NCBI GenBank assembly: GCA_023229605.1
Contig: JALNYY010000004.1
Span: forward strand, 21,292-85,291
Length of the DNA: 64,000 nucleotides
Origin: Methylobacter sp.
GTDB lineage: Bacteria > Pseudomonadota > Gammaproteobacteria > Methylococcales > Methylomonadaceae
Direction of reading: 5' to 3'
Both the position numbers and the translations under genes were made by a program. Under the pieces are notes generated by a model, which saw only the letters and a list, made by a program, of their open reading frames with translations, was not told the DNA's origin and did no database searches. How positions within the stretch are numbered: position 1 is the first letter of the stretch; every line of letters begins with the position of its first letter. Of the stretch, positions 44,750 to 55,000 are shown piece by piece.

Positions 44750-46315
44750 TTAATGGAGCAGCCATTTTCGCGCGCAGGTTTCAAGTTCGTTGTTCAAGGT
44801 GGCCGCATCCCAGCCTAATGTGTTTGCAGTGATTTCGGCGAGATGACGCAATTGGGCGTGTGTCATTCTCGACAAGATTAACACTGGGATGCGACGCCTG
44901 AGCAAGTCTTCCAGATGAACAACCATTTCATTGCCGGCGCAGAACACTAAATCCGCAGCGATGAAAGGCAGCGACGGTGTTATGCGCTTGGCCAACGCGG
45001 AGTCTTGCCCGATTAAACTAAAAACCCCGTCAACTCTCTTCCCATGCCGCCGTATCAGCCATTGCGCGCTTTCACAATCGATACCCAGTTCCTCCGCTTT
45101 GCACAGGGTCGCATCAGACCATAGCCGGTAATCCGTTTCCGGCGACCACGGGAACGGCCTGCCGTCGGTTCTGCAAGGCTCATTGATAGCCAAGTTCCCA
45201 CAAATCGTATCGACGATCCGGGCTGCATCTTCCCGTGCCGAGGTGAATTTCCCCCCTATGGAGGTTAACAAACCGTTACCGGAGACTCTTGATTCCCAGT
45301 CGCGGCTGACATCGGCAAGTGCCGCATTTGGGCTCTGCTTCAGTACGCGAAGCCCGGCATATCGGCCGATGATGTCCTGCTCCGTCCAGTTTACCGACTT
45401 GCATACCCGGTTGGCTTCGGTCAGCAGATAATCGACTTCATCCGCCGACACGGTGACATGCTCAATATCACCGGTGTAATCGGTATCGGTGGTGCCCAGC
45501 AGGGTCAGGCCGTACCACGGAATCATAAAGAAAACGCGGCCATCGGATTTCGCCGTCAACAGCAGGGCTTCATTTTCCAGCACCTTGGGCAGGATTAAAT
45601 GCACGCCTTTGGATAATCTGCATTCACTTCCCGTTATCCATTGACCTGTCGCGTTGACGACTTGGCGGGCATAAATCTCTGCTGTTTTACCATCGACCCT
45701 GTCCTGGATTTTGGCGCCGCAAATCCGGCCGTTATTTTCAATGAAGTCCGTCACCTTGCAGTAATTGATACAGACGGCCCCGGCCGATATGGCGCCATCA
45801 ATCAACTCAAGGACAAACCGGGCGTCATCGGTCTGTGCGTCGGCATAAGTAAAACCGCCGGTTAATGATGCCGGATTGAGGCAGGGAAAGCGTTCCGAGA
45901 ACAGGGTTCGGCTGAAACGGCGATGGGCTTGGCCGGTAGTGAGGGTTCCTGCCAGAAAATCATACAGCGTCAAACCCGCTTTCAGGAAGATGGTGTTAAG
46001 CCGGCTGTCCGTAAAAACAGGAATGCCGAAACGAAGCGGCCAGACGCGGTGCGGCGCGGCTTTCATAAGCATCTGCCGTTCACGCAACGCTTTCTTGACC
46101 AGTTTGAAATCCAGCGTTTCCAGATAGCGCAGGCCGCCGTGGATCAGTTTACTTGAGGACGATGAGGTCGCACATGCCCAGTCTCCCTGATCGACGATAG
46201 CGACTTTCAGGCCGCGCAGGGCGGCATCATAAGCCGTCCAGGCTCCATAGATGCCGCCTCCGCAAATGAGTGCATCGAAATGATGCCCGGCTAATTGGAC
46301 AAAGTCCCGATCCAC
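44750..46315 (-). CDS. glpD: Glycerol-3-phosphate dehydrogenase, FAD-dependent
   Basis: A 521-residue membrane-associated flavoprotein oxidising glycerol-3-phosphate to dihydroxyacetone phosphate with quinone reduction. The FAD motif ALICGGGIYGAWTAYDA is at the N terminus, followed by SSSSSKLIHGGLRYLE; further family stretches are PWYGLTLLGTTDTDY and RYAGLRVL. The start is GTG at 46315, weakly supported, overlapping the ugpQ end by 25 bases. With ugpQ it takes glycerophosphodiesters to DHAP. Confidence 0.93.
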   Translation of the reverse strand: MDRDFVQLAGHHFDALICGGGIYGAWTAYDAALRGLKVAIVDQGDWACATSSSSSKLIHGGLRYLETLDFKLVKKALRERQMLMKAAPHRVWPLRFGIPVFTDSRLNTIFLKAGLTLYDFLAGTLTTGQAHRRFSRTLFSERFPCLNPASLTGGFTYADAQTDDARFVLELIDGAISAGAVCINYCKVTDFIENNGRICGAKIQDRVDGKTAEIYARQVVNATGQWITGSECRLSKGVHLILPKVLENEALLLTAKSDGRVFFMIPWYGLTLLGTTDTDYTGDIEHVTVSADEVDYLLTEANRVCKSVNWTEQDIIGRYAGLRVLKQSPNAALADVSRDWESRVSGNGLLTSIGGKFTSAREDAARIVDTICGNLAINEPCRTDGRPFPWSPETDYRLWSDATLCKAEELGIDCESAQWLIRRHGKRVDGVFSLIGQDSALAKRITPSLPFIAADLVFCAGNEMVVHLEDLLRRRIPVLILSRMTHAQLRHLAEITANTLGWDAATLNNELETCARKWLLH

Positions 46316-47073
46316 CTATCCCTCATCTGTAATGCCAATTGCGGGCAATCGGTCATGATGATGTCTACTTTTAATTTCAATGCCTTGCGGATTTCCGCGA
46401 TGGTATTGCAGGTGTAGGTTCCAATTTTCTTATCGTTCTTGCGCAGGAGCTTGCAAATAGAGCTGTTAAGTATGCCAATGGGCAGGCAATAACCGCTGAG
46501 AAAGTCATGTTCTTTCAGCAACTGCTCAATATCGGCCTTGGTGTGGTCATCCGTTAAGATATGAAAAAGCGGAAAACCCGGCCTGTATTGATGGGCAAAA
46601 ACCAGGCTGGGAAGGTTGAATGAGGAAACAAAAACACTCTCTCCGGCTGATGTCCCGACAACATCCAGAGTTTGCAGGATTTTGTGTTCTTGCCGTTCCT
46701 GAGACTCCCAGTCGCGATTTTTGACTTCGATATTCAGCTTGCAACGCCCCTGATAAGTGTCGATAAACTCCCTAAGACTCAGCACGCCTTCCGGCGGTAT
46801 CGAATCGGAATTGAAATAGCCGGAAAAATCGATTTGCTCAAGCTGCTCCAAATCGAAATCGTCAATACGCTTGCCGGCATAGTCAAGCTTATCCAGAAAA
46901 GCGTCATGCCAAAGCACAGGTATCCCGTCCCGGCTCAATTGAACATCTGTCTCAATGCCGTCAATAGCGTATTCCAGCGCCTTATCAAAGGCTCCCCGCG
47001 TATTTTCGGCTGCCTCTTTATTAGCGCCGCGGTGGGCGAATATCAGGCATGAATTAAATTTGTCGTTACTCAT
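46291..47073 (-). CDS. ugpQ: Glycerophosphodiester phosphodiesterase
   Basis: A 260-residue cytosolic GDPD that splits deacylated phospholipid headgroups to glycerol-3-phosphate and an alcohol. Key residues are in FAHRGANKEAAENT (His14, Arg15), GIETDVQ (Glu41, Asp43) and VLWHD (His56). No signal peptide. It is coupled to glpD by a 25-base overlap, so its product feeds directly to GlpD. Lipid headgroup salvage is the likely role. Confidence 0.92.
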   Translation of the reverse strand: MSNDKFNSCLIFAHRGANKEAAENTRGAFDKALEYAIDGIETDVQLSRDGIPVLWHDAFLDKLDYAGKRIDDFDLEQLEQIDFSGYFNSDSIPPEGVLSLREFIDTYQGRCKLNIEVKNRDWESQERQEHKILQTLDVVGTSAGESVFVSSFNLPSLVFAHQYRPGFPLFHILTDDHTKADIEQLLKEHDFLSGYCLPIGILNSSICKLLRKNDKKIGTYTCNTIAEIRKALKLKVDIIMTDCPQLALQMRDRWIGTLSN

Positions 47074-47151
47074 CCATCTATGACCTTGTTAACCTGTTCT
47101 GTTGGGTTACTCGAAAACCGCTTGTGTCTCCAGGCAACCTCCAACCACTCT

Positions 47152-47319
47152 TTATCTCTCGTAAAGAACATCCACTAATTCCACAAACCAGCGAGGCCTG
47201 AAAAGCACAATAAACAGCCCGATTACAGCGAAAATGGGAATCGGGCTAATTTCAATCACCATCAAAATAAGCAGGACTAAGACGCATTTGATTTTGACTG
47301 CAAGATTATTTGTTTTCAT
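47152..47319 (-). CDS. Small membrane protein, unknown function
   Basis: About 55 residues from the ATG at 47319 (MKTNNLAVKIKC). One long or two short hydrophobic stretches (VLVLLILMVIEISPIPIFAV, then GLFIVLF) and a C-terminal RPRWFVELVDVLYER. Recalls the small inner-membrane proteins seen in many proteobacteria, but no family is recognised. Upstream of ugpQ on the same strand. Confidence 0.5.
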   Translation of the reverse strand: MKTNNLAVKIKCVLVLLILMVIEISPIPIFAVIGLFIVLFRPRWFVELVDVLYER

Positions 47320-47550
47320 AACAAGTCTAAGTTTTAGAATTTTACTGATTTTATATGGTTTTCCCGCTATAAGCATGAAATATTAAGTGTGGCTGCCGCT
47401 TTTCTTGAATGACCTGAACCTATGAAGTGCTCCGCTATTTTCATAGCCGGGCGGCCCCTCCTAGGCCTGTTTACAAATGTTCTATACGGAGACTGGCTTC
47501 TATGTTAGCTTTACCTCAGTTCGATCGTAACTAGCCGAGAGGAAATACCG

Positions 47551-48000
47551 ATGCCTATCAGTGAATTTTGCAACCGTGAAGTAGTGTTCGCCACGAGAGA
47601 AATGAGCATCCCGGAAGCGGCGCAACTCATGCGTCAGTATCATGTGGGCGATCTGGTGGTCGTCGATGAAATTACCGGTAAACGAGTGCCGGTCGGCATT
47701 GTGACAGACCGCGATATAGTCATCGAAATTATCGCCCGTTCCCTCGATCTCGACGATTTCAGCGTCGGCGACATCATGAGTCCGCAGCTTGTCAGCGTGC
47801 AGGAAAAAGAAGGCATCTTTGAAACGATTCGACTTATGCGCACCAAGGGAATACGCCGCATCCCGGTTGTTAACCAGGCAGGAGGACTTGAGGGCATCGT
47901 ATCGGCGGACGACATACTGGATCTTCTGGCCGAGGAGATGGCGGAACTGGCCAAAGTCGCTCCGCGCGAACAGCAGCGCGAGGCTAAAACAAAAATTTAA
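47551..48000 (+). CDS. CBS domain protein
   Basis: A 149-residue protein made of two CBS domains (~8-65 and ~72-135), which bind adenine nucleotides. Seen are MSIPEAAQLMRQYHVGDLVVVDE, PVGIVTDRDIVIEI, then ETIRLMRTKGIRRIPVVN and EGIVSADDILDLLAEEM. The ribosome-binding site GAGAGGAAA is 6 bases before the ATG. No effector domain is fused, so a free-standing energy or stress sensor is likely. Confidence 0.9.
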   Translation: MPISEFCNREVVFATREMSIPEAAQLMRQYHVGDLVVVDEITGKRVPVGIVTDRDIVIEIIARSLDLDDFSVGDIMSPQLVSVQEKEGIFETIRLMRTKGIRRIPVVNQAGGLEGIVSADDILDLLAEEMAELAKVAPREQQREAKTKI

Positions 48001-48019
48001 CCGGGCAAGCGGCCGGGAA

Positions 48020-49174
48020 TTATCCAAACTGCCGCCGAAAGCGCCACACGCCGAAGCTGAAAACGACTATGCCCAACAGCGTTAACCCAAGCAGCGAGTC
48101 CTTTAGAATGCCAATATCCGCGCCCTTGAGCAAAATGGCATAGCCCATTTCAATGAAGTAGTACAAGGGAGAAATAGTCATGGCCCAGCGGAGGACTTGC
48201 GGCATGGCTTCCGGCGGCGTCCATGCGCCGGAAAGCAGCAATATCGGCATTAGCAGCAAAATCACCAACATCGTCACCTGGCCCAGACTACGGCTGATGG
48301 TGGCTATGAACAGGCCAATCCCCGAGGTGGCGAATACGTACAAAGCGGTTACGGCAAAGAACAGCCCGATACTCCCTTTAACCGGTAAATGAAAAGCAGG
48401 GATAATAATCAGAAATAAACAAACCGCTGTGCCGAAAAGAATCACCAGGCTCATGGCGATGATTTTGGGCAGCAGAATCTGAAGCGGCGTCAGCGGCGAT
48501 ACCGTCAGTTGTTCAATGGTTCCTCGCTCCTTTTCCCTGACCGCCGCGGCAGCCGGCAGCATCATCGACAGTATGGTGATTACGGTCAACAGCTCCGAGA
48601 TCGACATAAACCAGCCATCCGTCTGGTTGGGGTTGTACAGCACCCGATGACGATCCTCGATAACGGGTACGCTGTCCATCTGCCTGGCGTCCAAGCCAAG
48701 CCGTTGCATCGCAAAGTCCCGTCCGAAGCCTGCGGTAATTTCCGCGGCATATGAGGTTGCCAGTGTGCCCAGCACGGTGTTGCTGGTATCCACCTGTAAT
48801 TGAGCTGTAACTGGTTTTCCCCGTAACAAGTCCCGTTGAAAGTGTTCAGGGATATCCAGCACAGCCAGGATTTGTCCTTTATTTAACAAATTTTCGGCTT
48901 CTTTTTTGGCGGAAATTTCACCCTTCACATTAAAATAAGGCGGGCGGAAACGGTAAATCAATTCACGGGAGGCGGCGCTATGGTCATGCTCGATGACCAT
49001 CACCGATGCGTTGCGAAGATTCAGTTTTATGCCTTCGCCTGCCATATAAACGTCAGCGGTAAAAAAATAAACAATGATGGCAAGCAGTACCGGATCGCGG
49101 AAAAACTGTTTCAGCTCTTTAACGGTCATGGCTATGACGCGATCCCACCATAACAGAAAACGTTTGCTGTTCAT
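48020..49174 (-). CDS. ABC-2 type transporter permease (second)
   Basis: A 384-residue inner-membrane permease of the ABC-2/YhhJ type. One N-terminal helix (~28-48), a periplasmic part (~50-175), and five helices from ~185 to 375. The conserved AAAVREKERGTIEQLTVSPLT precedes the third helix. It overlaps the first permease gene by an ATGA and would pair with it. No ATPase is adjacent; the matching dual ATPase is at 57229-59190, beyond the RND genes. Confidence 0.9.
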   Translation of the reverse strand: MNSKRFLLWWDRVIAMTVKELKQFFRDPVLLAIIVYFFTADVYMAGEGIKLNLRNASVMVIEHDHSAASRELIYRFRPPYFNVKGEISAKKEAENLLNKGQILAVLDIPEHFQRDLLRGKPVTAQLQVDTSNTVLGTLATSYAAEITAGFGRDFAMQRLGLDARQMDSVPVIEDRHRVLYNPNQTDGWFMSISELLTVITILSMMLPAAAAVREKERGTIEQLTVSPLTPLQILLPKIIAMSLVILFGTAVCLFLIIIPAFHLPVKGSIGLFFAVTALYVFATSGIGLFIATISRSLGQVTMLVILLLMPILLLSGAWTPPEAMPQVLRWAMTISPLYYFIEMGYAILLKGADIGILKDSLLGLTLLGIVVFSFGVWRFRRQFG

Positions 49175-50325
49175 TGCCGCGGCCTTTTGTGGAAATTAAG
49201 GTAGCCGACAACCCAAAGGATAATAGCGTAGAGCATTAGCGCAGCCACATCGAACCAGAGTTCGGCCCAACCCAATCCTTTGAGAAAACTGCCCCATGAA
49301 ATGCACAGATAATAAAGCGTCGGGAACAAATGCGCCTCAAGCTGAGTTTCCCGCCCCATTGATTCAATCGGCACCAGCAGGCCCGAGTACAGCATGGCCG
49401 GAACAAAAGAAATCACCATAGTCAGCATTACTGCGGCGACCTGGGTTCGAACCAGCAATGACACCAGCAAACCGACACCGGCGGTACAGATCACATAGAT
49501 CACCGAAGCGGCATAATAAAACAGTGGATCGCCTTTGAAAGGGGTGCCGAACACGTTCATGACCACCCACCAAAGAATAAGAATGTTCAGACAGGAAATC
49601 AGCAGATAAGGCAGAAACTTGCCCAGAATAAATTCGCTACGGCTGATAGTGGAGGCATAAATATTGTAAATGGAACCGTTTTCCTTTTCCCGCACCACCC
49701 CCAGCGCAGTAAGAAACGGCGGAGTCACCATCAACACCAGCATCATCAAGCCGGATGCCATAGACCACTGGCTACGCAACGCCTGGTTATACAAATACCG
49801 TGGTTCAAGCCAAACGGGAGCCACTTGAACAAGAGCCTGTTCTCTGGAAATGCCACGCGTTCCGGCTAAATAATCGGCCAAAGAATGACTATTGAAATTG
49901 GCGATAATCGCCGATACATAACTCTTCGCCACCTGTGCCCGGTAAGGAAAAACACCATCGATAAGGCTCTGTACCTGCGTCGATTGCCCGGCCAGCAGAC
50001 GCTCCTGAAATCGGGGCGGTATGATAATGGCAAAGCGGATATCGCTATGCGCCAACAGAATGTCGAATTCGCGGTCGCTGCGGACATCGCCTTTGTAATC
50101 GAAATAACGGGAGTCAATAAACCGGTGCAGGAAATCGCGGCTCATGGCCGTCTTATCCTGATCGAGCACTGCGAACGGGATTTTTTCCACGTCGAAGGAA
50201 ATCCCCCATCCCAGCACTAAAAATATAACCAGAGGCAGCACGAAAGCCATGGTAAAAAACAGCCGGTCGCGCAAAACTTCTCGCCACTCTTTATAGGTTA
50301 CCGCCCAGACACGGGTTAAATTCAT
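49171..50325 (-). CDS. ABC-2 type transporter permease (first)
   Basis: A 384-residue permease of the same type as its neighbour: helix at ~22-42, periplasmic domain, helices from ~185, and FLTALGVVREKENGSIYNIYAST. It starts with ATG at 50325. The 38 bases around its start are duplicated in degenerate form at the end of the ABC ATPase gene (57212-57249), evidence that the ATPase and this permease were once directly joined. Substrate of the exporter is unknown. Confidence 0.9.
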   Translation of the reverse strand: MNLTRVWAVTYKEWREVLRDRLFFTMAFVLPLVIFLVLGWGISFDVEKIPFAVLDQDKTAMSRDFLHRFIDSRYFDYKGDVRSDREFDILLAHSDIRFAIIIPPRFQERLLAGQSTQVQSLIDGVFPYRAQVAKSYVSAIIANFNSHSLADYLAGTRGISREQALVQVAPVWLEPRYLYNQALRSQWSMASGLMMLVLMVTPPFLTALGVVREKENGSIYNIYASTISRSEFILGKFLPYLLISCLNILILWWVVMNVFGTPFKGDPLFYYAASVIYVICTAGVGLLVSLLVRTQVAAVMLTMVISFVPAMLYSGLLVPIESMGRETQLEAHLFPTLYYLCISWGSFLKGLGWAELWFDVAALMLYAIILWVVGYLNFHKRPRQ

Positions 50326-50342
50326 GACAGTTCCTTATTTTC
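50305..50342 (-). repeat. 38-base direct repeat, permease-side copy
   Basis: Spans the permease start codon. 29 of 38 bases match 57212-57249 in the same orientation; 8 of the 9 differences are transitions. Here the start reads GGAACTGTCATGAATTTAAC on the minus strand. Confidence 0.75.
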
Positions 50343-50477
50343 AACATCCTTCAACGTAGGCGGGCGGGACGGCTAAATGAATCAGCAAAGATGGCCTGCC
50401 GATCGGGACACAAACCATTTTTATAACCTTATAACACCTCTATGCGCCCGGATCAGTTTAAGCATACAAAAAAATCG

Positions 50478-52004
50478 TTATCGCTGCCTGCTCTGTTCGC
50501 TGTCCTGATTTGCGTTATCGGCTTTACCCAACTCGATATTTGACTCCCAGCCTCCCCCCAACGCCTTGTAAAGAGCTGCCAGCGCCGTCGCCGTAGCGGT
50601 TTCGCTCTGGGCCAGCCGGTCCTGATCCTGCAGCAAACGCAATTCGACATCCAGCACCGTCAAAAAATCGCTCACTCCTTCCTCAAAGCGAAGGTGCGCC
50701 AATTTATGGGCTCTTTCGCTGGCCTGAGCCGCCGTGGCTAGCAAATCGCGTCGGGCCCGCTCCCGGTTGTAATTCACCAGAGCGTTTTCCGTTTCTTCCA
50801 AGGCCCTCAGCACCGTCTGCTCGTACTGGGCCAGGCTGGCCTCGGCACGGGCGTCTGCCGCTTTGATGCGGGCATATACGCGGCCCAGATCAAAGGCGGC
50901 CCAACTGATCTTGGGACCAACTGAATAAGCATCCGAGGCTGCGCCACCGACTCCCGACAGAGTGCTGGCTTCAAGAGAGATGGTGCCGACAAAAGTTACC
51001 CGGGGGAAAAGATCGCCGGTCGCTACGCCGATACGGGCGGTTGCTGCTGCCAGAGTCCGCTCGGCGATACGGATGTCGGGGCGGCGGCGCAACAGCTCCG
51101 CAGGCTGGCCGATGTGGATGGTCTTGGGAATCCTGGGCAACGGCGCAGACTGCAGCAGCTTCTCAGTCAGAGCGCCCGGAACCTGTCCGGTGAGTACGCT
51201 GAGCCGGTGAATAGCCTGATGAATGAAGTTCTCCAAAGGCGGAATGATAGCCAGGGTGGAATCGAGCTGGGCTGCTGCCCTCGACGTATCGAGTTCGGTA
51301 CCGCGCCCGCCTTCGAGCCTGACCTGGGTTATTTCCAGCGTTTTGGCCTGGTTTTCAGCATTCTTTTTCGCCACGGCCAACTGATTTTGCAGGCCTCGCA
51401 ATTCGAAATAGTTTCTGGCCACTTCGGCGATCAGGCTGACGCCGAGATCCCGAAGACTGGCTTCCTGCACATCGACTTCATCGCTGCTCGCCTCCACGTT
51501 ACGGCGCACGCGGCCAAAAAAGTCGACTTCCCAAGTAGCATCGAACCCCGTACTGTAGAGTTTCAGTTCACGCGGCGCGTAATTCGAGTTGTTCAAGGCA
51601 CCGGCGCTACGTTTTTGCTCAGTATAATTGGCGTGTGAGGTCACAATGGGAGCCAAATTCAGCCCCGCTTCCAGGTAGAGAGCCCGCGCCTCACGAAGAT
51701 TGGCCCGGGCGGCCTGGAGGTCGCGGTTATGCAGCACCGTCTTATCGACAAGCTCGGTCAGCTCCTTGTCTTCAAACAGCTTCCACCATGCCACGTCCAC
51801 ACCCTTCGCAGAAAACTCCGGATGGGCGGCGTTGGCAAAAGCCTGCCCGGCATCGGTTACCGGAGTCTCATAATCGGGACCCACTGCGCAGGCGCTCAGT
51901 GCCGCCGCGCTGAGGAAGGCCAACGCAAAAACTCTGCCGCGCTCAAGCGTAACAAACAAGGGGTTGCCCGGTTGCATGACAGAGCAAAATTCTGCGGAGT
52001 GCAT
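50478..52004 (-). CDS. RND efflux outer-membrane factor, NodT family lipoprotein
   Basis: An outer-membrane channel of the OprM/NodT type, about 508 residues. The lipobox is in LSAAALSACAVGPDY. The two OEP repeats are recognisable by LREARALYLEAGLNLAP and LEGGRGTELDTSRAAAQLD in the first half and YNRERARRDLLATAAQ in the second. Start is chosen at 52004, where AGGA lies 6 bases before; an ATG at 52022 overlaps the RND stop (ATGA) but has no ribosome-binding site. Works with the RND pump and adaptor just upstream. Confidence 0.93.
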   Translation of the reverse strand: MHSAEFCSVMQPGNPLFVTLERGRVFALAFLSAAALSACAVGPDYETPVTDAGQAFANAAHPEFSAKGVDVAWWKLFEDKELTELVDKTVLHNRDLQAARANLREARALYLEAGLNLAPIVTSHANYTEQKRSAGALNNSNYAPRELKLYSTGFDATWEVDFFGRVRRNVEASSDEVDVQEASLRDLGVSLIAEVARNYFELRGLQNQLAVAKKNAENQAKTLEITQVRLEGGRGTELDTSRAAAQLDSTLAIIPPLENFIHQAIHRLSVLTGQVPGALTEKLLQSAPLPRIPKTIHIGQPAELLRRRPDIRIAERTLAAATARIGVATGDLFPRVTFVGTISLEASTLSGVGGAASDAYSVGPKISWAAFDLGRVYARIKAADARAEASLAQYEQTVLRALEETENALVNYNRERARRDLLATAAQASERAHKLAHLRFEEGVSDFLTVLDVELRLLQDQDRLAQSETATATALAALYKALGGGWESNIELGKADNANQDSEQSRQR

Positions 52005-52018
52005 GTTTATTCCTTGGT

Positions 52019-55000
52019 TCATAAGTAGGGACCGGAAGAAGATTCATGGGGCAACAAACCCTGAGCCTTGTGTCGGGAAGCCTGCCAGCGCTGCGCCAGG
52101 GCCTGCGCAACCACATAGAACACCGGCGTTAGCAAAAGACCGAATAACGTCACGCCCAGCATGCCGCTGAACACGGCGGTACCCAGCAGCTGCCGCGATT
52201 CCGACCCCGCCCCTTGGGCTATCACCAGCGGAAACACGCCCATGATAAAGGCGAATGAGGTCATCAGAATGGGCCGCAGCCGGATCCGCGCCGCTTCCAC
52301 CGCCGCATCGAAACGGTTAAGCCCGCCTTCCTGCCGCCGCTTGGCGAACTCCACGATAAGAATGGCGTTCTTGCTGGCCAATCCCACCAGTACGATGAAG
52401 CCGATCTGGGTGAAGATGTTGTTGTCCATGCCGCACAGCCACACGCCGGCCAGGGAGGACAGAATGCACATGGGCACAATCAGGATTACTGCAAACGGCA
52501 GCGACCAGCTTTCATACATGGCTGCCAAGGCCAAAAACACGAAAATCACGCTCAGCGGAAAAACCAGCAGGGCGACGTTTCCAGCCAAGACCTGTTGCAG
52601 GCTGAGCTCGGTCCATTCAAAGTCGAATCCCGGCGGCAGCTCTGCGCTCATCAGTTTATTCATGATCGTAATCGCCTGGCCGGAACTGATGCCGGGCAAC
52701 GTGCCGCCGTTAATTTCCGCCGCAGGATACATGTTGTAACGCGTGATCTTGTCGGGTCCGGTAATTTCCTTAACCGACATGAGCGACCCTAGCGGCACCA
52801 TGCCGCCTTGAAGATTCCGCGCCTTCAGCTCGGCGATGTCCCCCGGCTTCATGCGAAACTCCGAATCGGCCTGCGCCACCACCTGATAGGTTCTGCCAAA
52901 GCTGTTGAAATCATTGACATACATAGAGCCCAGATAGATCTGCAAGGTGTCGAACACTTCTTTCAATGGCACATCCATAGACTTGGCCCGGGTACGGTCC
53001 ACGTCCAGGAAAAGTTGCGGCACTCCCGCACGGAAGGTCGTAAACAGCCCGGCCAGGCCCGGTTGCTGATTGCCCTTGGCGATGAGGTCGTTGGCCGTGC
53101 TCTGCAGCGCGTCAATGCCGGCATTGGAGCGATCCTGAATCTGCAATTTGAAACCGCCCACCGAACTCATACCCCGGATGGGGGGCGGAGTAAACACGGC
53201 AATGTATGCATCCCCGACCTGGGCAAGACGCTGCTTGAGGCTTTTGACGACGGCATCGGCGTGAAGCTCAGGATGACCGGCACGCCGGTCGAAATCATCG
53301 AGCCTGGCGAACATCGTGGCGACATTGGATTGATTGGCGCCGGTCAAAACCGACCAGCCTGCATAGGCGTTCACATGCTTGACGCCTTCCGTTTCCAGGA
53401 TAATGCCGGTGGCCTGCTGAACCACTTCCTGGGTACGCGCCAGCGAGGCCGCATCGGGCAACTGCGCATACAAAACCAGGTAACCCTGGTCTTGCTGGGG
53501 AATGAAGCCCGTTGGCACTTTTTCAAAGGCCAGCAAGTTGAGTCCGTTGAGTCCGGCATAGACCACCAGCACGACCGCCGTCATGCGAATCAGCCTGCCG
53601 ACCAGGCGCGCGTAGCCTTCGCTAAACGAATCGAAGAACCGGTTGAAGCCGGCGAAGAACCGGCCGAACAGGCGATCGAACAACCGAGTGAACCAGTCCT
53701 TGTCGCCGTGCGCCCTATCCAGCAGCAAAGCGCACAAAGCGGGACTTAAGGTCAACGAGTTGAACGCCGAGATCACCGTGGAAACTGCGATAGTCAAAGC
53801 AAACTGTTTGTAGAACGCGCCTGAAACGCCGGTGATAAATGCGGTGGGCACGAACACGGCGACCAGAACCAGCGCCGTGGCAATGATGGGGCCTACGACC
53901 TCGCCCATAGCCTTTCGGGTGGCATCCCTGGCCGATAATCCCAGGGCGATGTGGCGTTCCACGTTCTCCACCACCACGATGGCGTCATCCACGACGATAC
54001 CGATAGCCAGCACCAAACCGAACAACGACAAGGTATTAAGCGACAAGCCCAATGCCGCCATCACGGCGAAAGCGCCGATCAAAGACACCGGCACCGCAAG
54101 CAGCGGAATGACGGTGGCGCGCCAGTTCTGCAAAAATATCACCACCACGAGCACCACCAGCAGCATGGCCTCGAACAGGGTCTTGATCACCGCATCGATG
54201 GACTGCTGCACAAACACCACGGTGTCATAAACAAGGAGATAATCAAGCCCTTCGGGGAAGCGCGGCTTGAGCTTTTCCATAGCGTCCACCACCGCTTTTT
54301 TGGTTTCCAGGGCGTTGGAGCCGGGCAACTGGAAGATGGCGAGGCCCACGGTAGGGTCGCCATCCAGGAACAGGCCCGAGTTGTAATCCTTGGCGCCCAG
54401 CTCGATGCGGGCCACATCCTTGAGGCGGGTCACCTGTCCATCGGCTCCCTGCTTAATAACGATGTCGGCGAACTGCTCAGCCTCCATGAGCCGTCCCGTC
54501 GTGCTGACCGTATATTGAAAGTCCGTGCTCTCCTTTGCGGGTTGCTGGCCCACCACGCCCGCGGCAACCTGGATATTCTGTTCCCGGATGGCAGTGATCA
54601 CGTCGCTGGCGGTCAGATTGCGGGCTGCGATCTTCTCAGGATTCAGCCACAGGCGCATGCTGTAGTCGCGGGCGCCGAAAACCAGAATATCGCCCACCCC
54701 CGGCAGCCTCGCCAGGGTATCCTTGAGTTGCAGCAGCGCATAATTGCTCAAATAAACGCTGTCATAGCGCTTGTCCGGGGAAATCAGGTTGACTACCAGA
54801 CTCAAGTCGGGGCTGCGTTTCTTGACGCTGATGCCTTGCCGGCTCACTTCCTGAGGCAGCTTGGGTTCGGCCAAAGCCACCCGGTTTTGCACCAGCACCT
54901 GGGCTTTGTCCAGATTCGTACCCGGCTTGAAAGTGATGGTCAGCGACATGTTGCCGCTGTTGGTGGACTGGGAAGACATATACAGCATATCCTCGACGCC

